In this document: piece by piece, positions 1 to 6,995 of the stretch
How positions within the stretch are numbered: the stretch's first letter is position 1
How the letters are laid out: each line of letters begins with the position of its first letter
Origin: Nocardioides lijunqiniae
Lineage (GTDB): Bacteria; Actinomycetota; Actinomycetes; Propionibacteriales; Nocardioidaceae
DNA length: 32,244 bases
Assembly (NCBI RefSeq): GCF_015024225.1
Contig: NZ_JACJGM010000032.1
Span: forward strand, 1 to 32,244
Direction of reading: 5' to 3'
Program-made: the position numbers and the translations under genes
The notes under the pieces: generated by a model
Told to the model about the DNA's origin: nothing
Databases searched by the model: none
What the model saw: the letters and a program-made list of their open reading frames with translations, nothing else

Positions 1-62
1 GCGACGAGGACGACGGAGGCGAGGATCTTGGTGGAGCTGGCCTTGAGGGCGGTCTTCTTCAT
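1..62 (-). CDS. N-terminus of a probable exported protein (cut by window edge)
   Basis: The minus strand reads from an ATG at 62 to the window edge, giving 20 codons: Met-Lys-Lys, a short polar stretch with further lysines, then a hydrophobic start (ILASVVLV). This charged-then-hydrophobic pattern is that of a Sec signal peptide whose end lies outside the window. A purine-rich AGAGAGAAG lies about 7 nt upstream as a plausible ribosome binding site. The rest of the protein is not visible, so no function can be given. The 120 bp between this start and the acetyltransferase stop (183) is rich in C-runs on the plus strand; I see no convincing promoter in it. Confidence 0.55.
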   Translation of the reverse strand, partial: MKKTALKASSTKILASVVLV

Positions 63-182
63 GGGGGGCTTCTCTCTGGTCCGGGTGGTGGCCGTGGTGG
101 CCGTCGTGCTGATGACCAGAACTCTGCAGCCGCCAGATCAAGCCCCCCGGAGGCAAAGCCCCCAGGTTGGCTCAAGCAACCC

Positions 183-755
183 TCAAGACCTCGAGGAGGC
201 CCAGCGCGTGCGCGTCAGCTCGAGCACCGCGACGCCCTGCTCCCACCCGTCGACCGCGCGGTCGGGGTCGTCGGGACCCGGGGTCTCGGTGCGGACGTGG
301 TGCAGCCCGGCCTTCTCCAGCACGCGCCGCGAGCCGTCGTTGGCGACCATCGTCGTGGCCCAGACCCGGTCGAGGCCCACGGTCCCGAACGCGTGGGCGA
401 CCAGCGCCCGCGCGCCCTCGGTCGCGTAGCCGCGTCCCCACGCCGTACGTCGCAGCCGGTAGCCGAGCTCGGCCGCGGTGGGGTCCTCGTCGTCGAGGCC
501 CAGGCACCACCACCCCAGGAACTCGTCCCCGGCGTGGCCCACCCAGTAGCCCAGTCCGCGCGCGTCGGCCCCGGGGCGGGTGCGACGCGGCATCCAGGTG
601 GTGACGACCTCCTCGCGCGTCAGGGCGCGCCCGAAGACGAACCGCAGCACGTCGGGGTCGGAGTCCAGCTCGACGAGCAGGTCGGTGTGCGCATGAGTGA
701 GCGGCTCCAGGCGGAGCCGCTCGGTGACGAGGACGGGTCGGCTCAGCCGGCCCAC
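183..755 (-). CDS. GNAT-family N-acetyltransferase (RimJ/RimL-like)
   Basis: This 190-residue protein has the RimJ/RimL type of GNAT fold: an N-terminal strand (VLVTERLRLEPL), a central strand around WWCLGLDD, the acetyl-CoA pyrophosphate loop in RRTAWGRGYATEGARAL (R-x-x-G-x-G/A), and the late NDGSRRVLEKAGL helix typical of the family. Such enzymes transfer an acetyl group to amino groups of proteins or small molecules; the substrate cannot be told from sequence. The chosen start is a GTG at 755, which overlaps the end of the citrate synthase gene by 13 bp and is preceded by GGAAG. It is therefore probably translationally coupled to citrate synthase. No closer upstream ATG exists in frame. 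Confidence 0.8.
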   Translation of the reverse strand: MGRLSRPVLVTERLRLEPLTHAHTDLLVELDSDPDVLRFVFGRALTREEVVTTWMPRRTRPGADARGLGYWVGHAGDEFLGWWCLGLDDEDPTAAELGYRLRRTAWGRGYATEGARALVAHAFGTVGLDRVWATTMVANDGSRRVLEKAGLHHVRTETPGPDDPDRAVDGWEQGVAVLELTRTRWASSRS

Positions 756-1846
756 TCCGACTTCCAGCCGTCGACCTGGTCGGCCGAGCGGGCGCTCGGG
801 CCGGTGTAGATCGCGGACGGGCGGATCAGCCGGCCCGTGCGCTTCTGCTCGAGGATGTGCGCCGACCAGCCGCCGGTGCGCGCGCAGGTGAACATCGAGG
901 TGAACATGTGCGGTGGCACCTCGGCGAAGTCGAGCACGATCGCTGCCCAGAACTCCACGTTGGTCTCGAGCACGCGGTCGGGGCGGCGCTCCTTGAGCTC
1001 GGCGAGCGCGGCCTTCTCGAGCGCCTCGGCGACCTCGTAGCGGGGCGCGTCGAGCTCCTTGGCGGTACGGCGCAGCACGCGGGCGCGCGGGTCCTCGGCG
1101 CGGTAGACGCGGTGGCCGAAGCCCATCAGCCGCTCGCCGCGGTCGAGCAGGCCCTTGACGTAGGCCGTGGCGTCGCCGGACTCCTCGACGTCGGAGATCA
1201 TGCCCAGCACGCGGGAGGGGGCGCCGCCGTGGAGCGGGCCGCTCATCGCGCCGATCGCGCCGGAGAAGGCGGCGGCGACGTCGGCACCGGTCGAGGTGAT
1301 GACGCGGGCGGTGAAGGTGGAGGCGTTCATGCCGTGCTCGGCGGCCGAGGACCAGTAGGCGTCGATCGCGTGCACGTGGGCCGGGTCGGCCTCGCCCTTC
1401 CAGCGGATCAGGAACTTCTCGGCGAGCGTGGCGCCCTCGTCGACCAGGCGCTGCGGGACGACGGGCTGCTGCAGCCCGCGCGCCGACTGGGCGGCGTACG
1501 AGAGCACCATGACGGCGACGCGGCTGAGGTCCTCGCGCGCCTGCTCGTCGGAGATGTCGTAGGTCTGGCCGAAGCCGAACGCCGGTGCCAGCATCGCGAC
1601 GGCCGCCTGGACGTCGACGCGCACGTCGCCGGTGTGGACGGGGAGGTTGTACGGCTCGGCCGGGGGGAGGCCGGGGTTGTAGGAGCCGTCGATCAGCAGG
1701 CCCCACACGTTCTCGAACGGCACGCGACCGACGAGGTCCTCGATGTCGACGCCGCGGTAGCGGAGTGCGGAGCCCTCCTTGTCGGGCTCGGCGATCTCGC
1801 TCTCGAAGGCGACGACGCCCTCCAGCCCGTGGTGTACCTCGGTCAT
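743..1846 (-). CDS. citA: Citrate synthase 2 (CitA type)
   Basis: The 367-residue product condenses acetyl-CoA and oxaloacetate to citrate. It shows the citrate synthase landmarks in order: HGMNAS (His171), the catalytic-histidine loop GPLHGGA (His206), the signature GFGHRVYR (His245), and a C-terminal region ending in RPSAIYTGP. The usual catalytic aspartate (NVDF in the pig enzyme) is Glu298 here (TNVEFW). Length and motifs fit the second citrate synthase of actinobacteria rather than the longer hexameric GltA. The ATG at 1846 is preceded by AAGGGG. The gene is divergent from pdxH with 76 bp between starts, an arrangement I believe is common in actinobacteria. A 2-methylcitrate synthase role is less likely because no other prp gene is nearby. 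Confidence 0.9.
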   Translation of the reverse strand: MTEVHHGLEGVVAFESEIAEPDKEGSALRYRGVDIEDLVGRVPFENVWGLLIDGSYNPGLPPAEPYNLPVHTGDVRVDVQAAVAMLAPAFGFGQTYDISDEQAREDLSRVAVMVLSYAAQSARGLQQPVVPQRLVDEGATLAEKFLIRWKGEADPAHVHAIDAYWSSAAEHGMNASTFTARVITSTGADVAAAFSGAIGAMSGPLHGGAPSRVLGMISDVEESGDATAYVKGLLDRGERLMGFGHRVYRAEDPRARVLRRTAKELDAPRYEVAEALEKAALAELKERRPDRVLETNVEFWAAIVLDFAEVPPHMFTSMFTCARTGGWSAHILEQKRTGRLIRPSAIYTGPSARSADQVDGWKSEWAG

Positions 1847-1909
1847 GACGTGCCCCTTCGTCCGGCGCCCGGGTGTGTGGGCGCGCCGCAGGCATTGTGC
1901 ACCACGCCC

Positions 1910-1922
1910 TACCGTGGCTCGC
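1910..1922 (+). promoter_or_regulatory. -10 element of a probably leaderless pdxH promoter
   Basis: TACCGT at 1910-1915 matches the actinobacterial TAnnnT -10 pattern and lies exactly 7 nt before the pdxH ATG. No ribosome binding site precedes that ATG. Transcription is therefore inferred to start at or next to the A of the start codon. No clear -35 is visible. Confidence 0.5.
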
Positions 1923-2579
1923 ATGGGAGACAACACGCACGACGACGGGGACATCGCGGCGCTGCGCCAGGAGTACGCCGCCGGCGGGCTCGCCGAGGAC
2001 GACCTCGCCGCGGACCCGGTCGCGATGTTCGGCGGCTGGTTCGCCGACGTACGCGCCGCCAACCTGCACGAGCCCAACGCGATGGTGGTGTCGACGGTCT
2101 CGGCCGAGGGCCGACCGTCGTCGCGGATGGTCCTGCTCAAGGGCGTGGCCGACGACGGCTTCCGCTTCTTCACCAACACCGCCTCGCGCAAGGGCTCCGA
2201 CCTCGCGGCCAACCCCGCCTGCTCGCTCCTCTTCCCGTGGCACCTGCTGGAGCGTCAGGTCCGCGTCGACGGCACCGCCTCGCTGCTGCCCCGCGCCGAC
2301 GTGGAGGCCTATTTCGCCTCGCGCCCGCGCGGCTCGCAGCTGGGCGCCTGGGCCTCGCACCAGTCGTCGCCGGTCGCCGGGCGCGAGGAGCTCGACGCGG
2401 CGTACGCCGACGCCGAGCGCCGCTTCCCCGACGAGGTGCCGGTGCCGCCGGAGTGGGGCGGCTATCTCGTGCGACCCGAGCTCGTGGAGTTCTGGCAGGG
2501 ACGTCGCGGCCGGCTCCACGACCGCCTGGTCTACCGGCGCGAGGGATCGGCCTGGGTGGCGGAGCGGCTGGCGCCGTAG
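1923..2579 (+). CDS. pdxH: Pyridoxamine/pyridoxine 5'-phosphate oxidase
   Basis: The 218-residue enzyme uses FMN and oxygen to oxidise pyridoxine or pyridoxamine phosphate to pyridoxal 5'-phosphate, the last step of vitamin B6 salvage. Family motifs are clear: NAMVVSTVSAEGRPSSRMVLLKG (FMN and substrate binding half), FFTNTASRKGSDL, the LLFPWHLLERQVRVDG strand, SHQSSPV, and the C-terminal dimer/active-site stretch VEFWQGRRGRLHDR with its conserved Arg and His. Length matches the family (about 210-230). The ATG at 1923 has no ribosome binding site but a well placed -10, so it is read as leaderless. Further upstream in-frame starts would run into the divergent citA region and are rejected. Confidence 0.95.
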   Translation: MGDNTHDDGDIAALRQEYAAGGLAEDDLAADPVAMFGGWFADVRAANLHEPNAMVVSTVSAEGRPSSRMVLLKGVADDGFRFFTNTASRKGSDLAANPACSLLFPWHLLERQVRVDGTASLLPRADVEAYFASRPRGSQLGAWASHQSSPVAGREELDAAYADAERRFPDEVPVPPEWGGYLVRPELVEFWQGRRGRLHDRLVYRREGSAWVAERLAP

Positions 2580-2620
2580 GGCGTCGTGGCGCGTCCGAGA
2601 CGGGCGCTTCTGGGCCTTTC

Positions 2621-2665
2621 CCTGACGTTCTGGGCCGTAGTTCTGGCCCAGAACGTCAGGTTTTT
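2621..2665 (+). terminator. Rho-independent terminator after pdxH
   Basis: A perfect 16-bp inverted repeat (arms 2621-2636 and 2645-2660, 8-nt loop) begins 41 bp after the pdxH stop and is followed at once by five T residues (2661-2665). This is a textbook intrinsic terminator for pdxH. The 9-mer TTCTGGGCC of the left arm is also present at 2608-2616. Confidence 0.85.
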
Positions 2666-2686
2666 CAGCATCTGCTGAAAAACCTG
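2657..2686. repeat. Second palindrome overlapping the pdxH terminator
   Basis: A perfect inverted repeat with 14-bp arms (2657-2670 and 2673-2686) around a TC centre; the core is TTTTTCAGCA / TGCTGAAAAA. It shares bases 2657-2660 with the terminator's right arm, so the two hairpins compete. It is markedly AT-rich for this genome. It could be a second, bidirectional terminator, a protein-binding palindrome upstream of the TetR operon, or part of a repeated intergenic element. Confidence 0.8.
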
Positions 2687-2699
2687 CTGCGCAAACCGC

Positions 2700-2737
2700 T
2701 TGCCTGAGTGAGTGCTCACTCAGTTAGGGTCGACGGC
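2700..2737 (+). promoter_or_regulatory. TetR-operon promoter with embedded operator
   Basis: A 9-bp-arm palindrome at 2704-2712 and 2715-2723 (CTGAGTGAG / CTCACTCAG) has the look of a TetR-family operator (TGAGTGA...TCACTCA). It lies between a candidate -35 (TTGCCT, 2700-2705) and -10 (TAGGGT, 2725-2730), so bound repressor would block RNA polymerase. The -10 ends 7 nt before the tetR ATG, pointing to a leaderless mRNA. The 19-bp spacer is longer than optimal. Confidence 0.75.
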
Positions 2738-3334
2738 ATGCCACCCCGTGCCCGACCGCTCTCGCCCGAGGAGCGCCGCGACCAGCTGACCGACGTGACG
2801 CTGCGCCTGCTGCGCCTGCACGGGCGCGCCGTGACCACGCGTCAGATCGCCGAGGCCGCCAAGGTCGCCGAGGGCACGATCTTCCGGGTCTTCGAGTCCA
2901 AGGAGGAGCTCGTCGATGCCGCGCTGGCCCGCGCCTTCGAGCCCGGCGACCTCGTGGCGCGCATCGAGGGCATCGAGCGCGACCAGCCGCTGAGCGCCCG
3001 CCTCCTCCTGCTGGTGGCGCTGCTCCAGCAGCGCTTCCGGGCGACGTTCGACCTGATGCTCAGGGTCGAGCTGGTCGGCCCTCCGGGCCACCTCCACGAC
3101 TCCGAGGAGGCCGAGGCGTGGCGGGCGCGGCTGACGCTGCTGCTCGCCGACGTCGTCGGTGACGACGCCGACCAGCTCGCCGTGCCGGTCGAGCACTTCC
3201 TGCACGTGCTGCGCCTGCTGACCTTCGCGGGCAGCCACCCCAAGATCGCCGACGGACGGCTGCTCACGCCCGAGCAGATCGTCGAGACCGTCCTCCTCGG
3301 GCTCCGGAAGAGGGACGAATGCTGCTCCGCCTGA
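2738..3334 (+). CDS. TetR-family repressor of the adjacent ABC exporter
   Basis: The 198-residue protein has a TetR N-terminal helix-turn-helix around residues 29-60 (VTTRQIAEAAKVAEGTIFRVFESKEELVDAAL) and a divergent, mostly helical ligand-binding C-terminal domain. Such repressors leave their operator when a small molecule binds. The start at ATG 2738 is chosen because a TAGGGT -10 sits 7 nt before it and because the GTG at 2708 would place the operator inside the gene. The 3' end overlaps the first exporter gene by 16 bp, so repressor and pump are one transcript. Negative autoregulation with induction by an exported compound is inferred from the operator position. Confidence 0.9.
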   Translation: MPPRARPLSPEERRDQLTDVTLRLLRLHGRAVTTRQIAEAAKVAEGTIFRVFESKEELVDAALARAFEPGDLVARIEGIERDQPLSARLLLLVALLQQRFRATFDLMLRVELVGPPGHLHDSEEAEAWRARLTLLLADVVGDDADQLAVPVEHFLHVLRLLTFAGSHPKIADGRLLTPEQIVETVLLGLRKRDECCSA

Positions 3335-5052
3335 TGCGCACCTACCTGCGCCCCTACCGCACCTGGCTGACGATCATCGTCGCCCTGCAGCTCACGGCCA
3401 CGGTCGCGATGCTCTACCTCCCCAGCCTCAACGCCGACATCATCGACGACGGCGTGGCCACCGGCGACACCGACTACATCGTCCGCACCGGCGCGATCAT
3501 GCTCGGCGTCTCGCTGCTGCAGATCGCGTGCTCCGTCGTGGCCGTCTGGTTCTCGGCGCGCACGGCGATGTCGTTCGGCCGCGACCTGCGCGCGGACGTC
3601 TTCCACCGCGTGGGCTCGTTCTCCGGGCGCGAGCTCGCGCAGTTCGGCGCGCCCTCGCTGATCACCCGCAACACCAACGACGTCCAGCAGGTGCAGATGC
3701 TGACGCTGATGACCTGCACGATGGCCGTCTCGGTGCCGATCATGATGGTCGGCGGGATCCTGATGGCGATGCGCGAGGACCTCGGCCTGTCCTGGCTGCT
3801 CGCGGTGGTGGTCCCCGCGCTCTTCCTCTCCGTCGGGGTCGTCGTGTCGCAGATGGTGCCGAGCTTCCGGCTGGTCCAGGAGCGCATCGACGCCGTCAAC
3901 CGGGTGCTGCGCGAGCAGATCACCGGCATCCGCGTCGTGCGCGCGTTCGTACGCGAGCCGCACGAGACCGCCCGCTTCGCCCGCGCCAACGACGACCTCA
4001 CCGAGGTGTCGGTGCGCGCCGGTCGCTGGATGGCCACGATGTTCCCGCTGGTCATGCTCGTCGTGAACGTCTCCAGCGTCGCGGTGATCTGGTTCGGCGG
4101 CCATCGCGTCGACCAGGGCCAGATGGAGGTGGGCGCCCTCACGGCGTTCCTCAGCTACCTGATGCAGATCCTGATGTCGGTGATGATGGGGACGTTCATG
4201 CTGATGATGGTGCCCCGCTCGTCGGTGTGCGCCGACCGGATCAGCGAGGTGCTCGACACCCAGTCCTCGGTCGTCCCTCCGGCGTCGCCCGTGCGGGAGG
4301 TCGTCGGCCGCGGCCGGCTCGAGCTCCGGGACGTCGGCTTCACCTACCCCGGCGCCGAGCAGCCGGTGCTGAGCGGCGTCAGCTTCGAGGCCCACGCCGG
4401 CCAGACGGTCGCCGTGATCGGCTCCACCGGCGCCGGCAAGTCGACGCTCGTCAACCTGGTGCCGCGGCTCTTCGACGCCACCGCGGGCCAGGTGCGCATC
4501 GACGGGGTCGGCGTCCGCGACCTCGACCCCGACGTGCTGTGGTCCTCGATCGGGCTGGTCCCGCAGCGGGCCTTCCTCTTCACCGGCACCGTCGCCACCA
4601 ACCTGCGCCACGGCAAGCCCGACGCGACCGACGAGGAGCTCTGGCGGGCCCTGGAGATCGCGCAGGCGCGCGACTTCGTCGAGGCGATGCCCGAGGGCCT
4701 CGACGCCCCGATCGTCCAGGGCGGCACCAACGTCTCCGGTGGGCAGCGCCAGCGCCTGGCCATCGCCCGCGCGCTGGTACGCCGGCCCGAGATCTACCTG
4801 TTCGACGACGCGTTCTCGGCCCTCGACCTCGCGACCGACGCGCGACTGCGCGCCGCGCTGAAGCCCGAGACCCGCGACGCGACCGTCATCCTCGTCGCGC
4901 AGCGGGTGGCCTCGATCCGCGACGCCGACCTGATCCTGGTGCTCGAGGACGGCCGCGTCGTCGGCCGCGGCACCCACGACGAGCTGCTCGCCGGCAACGC
5001 GACGTACCAGGAGATCGTCGCGTCCCAGCTGAGCGCGGAGGAGGCGGCATGA
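3319..5052 (+). CDS. ABC exporter half-transporter, degenerate ATP-site subunit
   Basis: The 577-residue protein has an N-terminal six-helix exporter membrane domain (about residues 1-310) and a C-terminal ATPase. Walker A is GSTGAGKST (368-376) and the signature VSGGQ (472-476). The Walker B end reads LFDDAFSALD, with Asp497 in place of the catalytic Glu, and the switch histidine is replaced by Gln528 (VAQR). These are the marks of the non-hydrolytic-site subunit of heterodimeric type IV exporters such as TM287/288 or BmrCD. A good AGAGGGA ribosome binding site precedes ATG 3319, inside the 3' end of tetR. It pairs with the next gene, with which it overlaps by ATGA. Drug or lipid export is likely; the substrate is unknown. 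Confidence 0.93.
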   Translation: MLLRLMRTYLRPYRTWLTIIVALQLTATVAMLYLPSLNADIIDDGVATGDTDYIVRTGAIMLGVSLLQIACSVVAVWFSARTAMSFGRDLRADVFHRVGSFSGRELAQFGAPSLITRNTNDVQQVQMLTLMTCTMAVSVPIMMVGGILMAMREDLGLSWLLAVVVPALFLSVGVVVSQMVPSFRLVQERIDAVNRVLREQITGIRVVRAFVREPHETARFARANDDLTEVSVRAGRWMATMFPLVMLVVNVSSVAVIWFGGHRVDQGQMEVGALTAFLSYLMQILMSVMMGTFMLMMVPRSSVCADRISEVLDTQSSVVPPASPVREVVGRGRLELRDVGFTYPGAEQPVLSGVSFEAHAGQTVAVIGSTGAGKSTLVNLVPRLFDATAGQVRIDGVGVRDLDPDVLWSSIGLVPQRAFLFTGTVATNLRHGKPDATDEELWRALEIAQARDFVEAMPEGLDAPIVQGGTNVSGGQRQRLAIARALVRRPEIYLFDDAFSALDLATDARLRAALKPETRDATVILVAQRVASIRDADLILVLEDGRVVGRGTHDELLAGNATYQEIVASQLSAEEAA

Positions 5053-6929
5053 CCGACACCAAGCCCACCGGCACGATGAAGGAGACCGAGCGCATCGAGG
5101 CGCCGGTCGGCGGCCCGGGCCGCGGGCCCATGGGCGGCGGCATGGTCGGGCAGAAGGCCATGACGTTCGGGCCGTCGGCCCGGCGGCTGGTCGGGCTGCT
5201 GACACCCCAGCGCCACAAGGCGATCGCGGTCGTCGCGCTCGCCGTCGTGAGCGTGGGGCTGATGGCGCTCGGTCCGCGGCTGCTCGGGCACGCGACCGAC
5301 CTGATCTTCGACGGCTACCTCGCCGAGACCCCGATCGACTTCGACGGCGTCCGCGACGTCCTGCTCGGCGTCCTGGCCATCTACGCCGGGGCGTCGCTGC
5401 TCGGCTGGCTCCAGGGCTACCTGCTCAACGACGTCGTGCAGAGCACGGTCAGGGTCATGCGCTCCGACGTCGAGGACAAGGTCAACGCGCTGCCCCTGCA
5501 GTACTTCGACCGCCAGCCGCGCGGCGAGCTGCTCAGCCGGGTCACCAACGACATCGACAACGTCAGCCAGACCCTCCAGCAGACGATGAGCCAGCTGCTC
5601 ACCTCGCTGCTCACGGTCCTGGCCGTGCTGTCGATGATGTTCTGGATCTCACCGACCCTGGCGCTGATCGCGCTGGTGTCGGTGCCGGTCTCGATGTACC
5701 TCACCGCCAAGATCATGAAGCGCTCGCAGGGCCAGTTCATCGCCCAGTGGCGGCGGACGGGGCGGCTGAACGCGCACATCGAGGAGACCTTCTCCGGCCA
5801 CGCGCTGGTGACGGTCTTCGGCCGTCGGCCCGAGGTCGAGCGCACCTTCGCCGTCGAGAACGACGAGCTCTACGAGGCGTCGTTCAAGGCGCAGTTCGTG
5901 AGCGGGCTGATCATGCCGCTGATGATGTTCGTGGGGAACCTCAACTACGTCGTCATCGCCGTGGTCGGCGGCCTGCGCGTGGCCAACGGCTCGCTGTCGC
6001 TGGGGGAGGTGCAGGCGTTCATCCAGTACACCCGGCAGTTCACGCAGCCGCTCACCACCGTGGCCTCGATGATGAACCTGCTGCAGTCGGGCGTCGCCTC
6101 GGCCGAGCGGGTCTTCGAGCTGCTCGACGCCGAGGAGCAGACCCCCGACGCGATCCCGGCCTTCGGCGACCGTCAGGGCCTGCGCGCCGGCCGCGGCGAG
6201 GTGGCCTTCCGGGACGTCGCGTTCTCCTACGACCCCGCCGAGCCGCTCATCTCCGGGCTGTCCCTGGTGGCACGGCCCGGCCAGACGGTGGCGATCGTGG
6301 GACCGACCGGCGCCGGCAAGACCACCCTGGTCAACCTGGTGATGCGCTTCTACGAGCTCGACGCCGGCCGGATCACGCTCGACGGCGTCGACATCACCGC
6401 GATGCCCCGCGCGGTGCTGCGCGGCGGCATCGGGATGGTCCTGCAGGACACCTGGCTCTTCGAGGGCACGATCCGCGACAACATCGCCTACGGCCGTCCG
6501 GGGGCCAGCGAGGAGGAGATCCTCGAGGCGGCGCGGGCGACGTTCGTGGACCGGTTCGTGCACTCGCTGCCCGACGGCTACGACACGAGGGTCGACGAGG
6601 ACGGCGGCAACCTGTCGGCCGGCGAGCGGCAGCTGGTGACCATCGCCCGCGCGTTCCTGGCCGACCCGGCGCTGCTGATCCTCGACGAGGCCACCAGCTC
6701 GGTCGACACCCGCACCGAGCTGCTGCTCCAGCAGGCCATGGCCGCGCTGCGCAGCGACCGGACGTCGTTCGTCATCGCGCACCGGCTCTCGACGATCCGC
6801 GACGCCGACCTGATCCTGGTCATGGAGGCCGGCCGGATCGTCGAGCAGGGCACCCACGACGAGCTGCTCGCGGCGGGCGGCGCCTACAGCCGGCTCTACC
6901 AGTCGCAGTTCGCCGCGGCCCTGGCGTGA
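5049..6929 (+). CDS. ABC exporter half-transporter, catalytic subunit
   Basis: The 626-residue partner has an extra Gly-rich N-terminal extension of about 45 residues (PGRGPMGGGMVG), the six-helix exporter domain and a C-terminal ATPase. Walker A is GPTGAGKTT (418-426), Walker B LILDE with the catalytic Glu547, and the switch His578 (IAHR) is present, so its own Walker motifs are competent. Its signature is LSAGE (522-526) rather than LSGGQ. Since each ATP site combines Walker motifs of one subunit with the signature of the other, the altered signature falls in the same degenerate site as Asp497/Gln528 of the partner. The ATG overlaps the partner's stop (ATGA). No clear hairpin terminator is visible in the 31 bp before the next promoter. 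Confidence 0.93.
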   Translation: MTDTKPTGTMKETERIEAPVGGPGRGPMGGGMVGQKAMTFGPSARRLVGLLTPQRHKAIAVVALAVVSVGLMALGPRLLGHATDLIFDGYLAETPIDFDGVRDVLLGVLAIYAGASLLGWLQGYLLNDVVQSTVRVMRSDVEDKVNALPLQYFDRQPRGELLSRVTNDIDNVSQTLQQTMSQLLTSLLTVLAVLSMMFWISPTLALIALVSVPVSMYLTAKIMKRSQGQFIAQWRRTGRLNAHIEETFSGHALVTVFGRRPEVERTFAVENDELYEASFKAQFVSGLIMPLMMFVGNLNYVVIAVVGGLRVANGSLSLGEVQAFIQYTRQFTQPLTTVASMMNLLQSGVASAERVFELLDAEEQTPDAIPAFGDRQGLRAGRGEVAFRDVAFSYDPAEPLISGLSLVARPGQTVAIVGPTGAGKTTLVNLVMRFYELDAGRITLDGVDITAMPRAVLRGGIGMVLQDTWLFEGTIRDNIAYGRPGASEEEILEAARATFVDRFVHSLPDGYDTRVDEDGGNLSAGERQLVTIARAFLADPALLILDEATSSVDTRTELLLQQAMAALRSDRTSFVIAHRLSTIRDADLILVMEAGRIVEQGTHDELLAAGGAYSRLYQSQFAAALA

Positions 6930-6960
6930 CGGTCGGTCCGCAAAGCCGGTGGAAAAGCCC

Positions 6961-6989
6961 TTGTCCGGCCCGCGACGGCGACCTACGGT
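6961..6989 (+). promoter_or_regulatory. Housekeeping-type promoter of the MFS pump leader
   Basis: TTGTCC (6961-6966), a 17-bp spacer and TACGGT (6984-6989) form a good sigma-A/HrdB-like promoter. Transcription would start near 6996, about 26 nt before the upstream ORF and about 300 nt before the transporter start. Confidence 0.65.
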
Positions 6990-6995
6990 TGTCGT

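Noticed and set aside
64..182. Possible riboswitch (such as c-di-AMP type) before the secreted-protein gene at the left edge
   Set aside because: The G-rich stretch on the minus strand does not show the conserved c-di-AMP or c-di-GMP core as far as I can tell, and only a mismatched short hairpin can be drawn.
183..2519. A 778-codon minus-strand frame across the acetyltransferase, citrate synthase and pdxH
   Set aside because: Only its last part (183-755) is the real acetyltransferase; the rest is a shadow frame under citA and pdxH.
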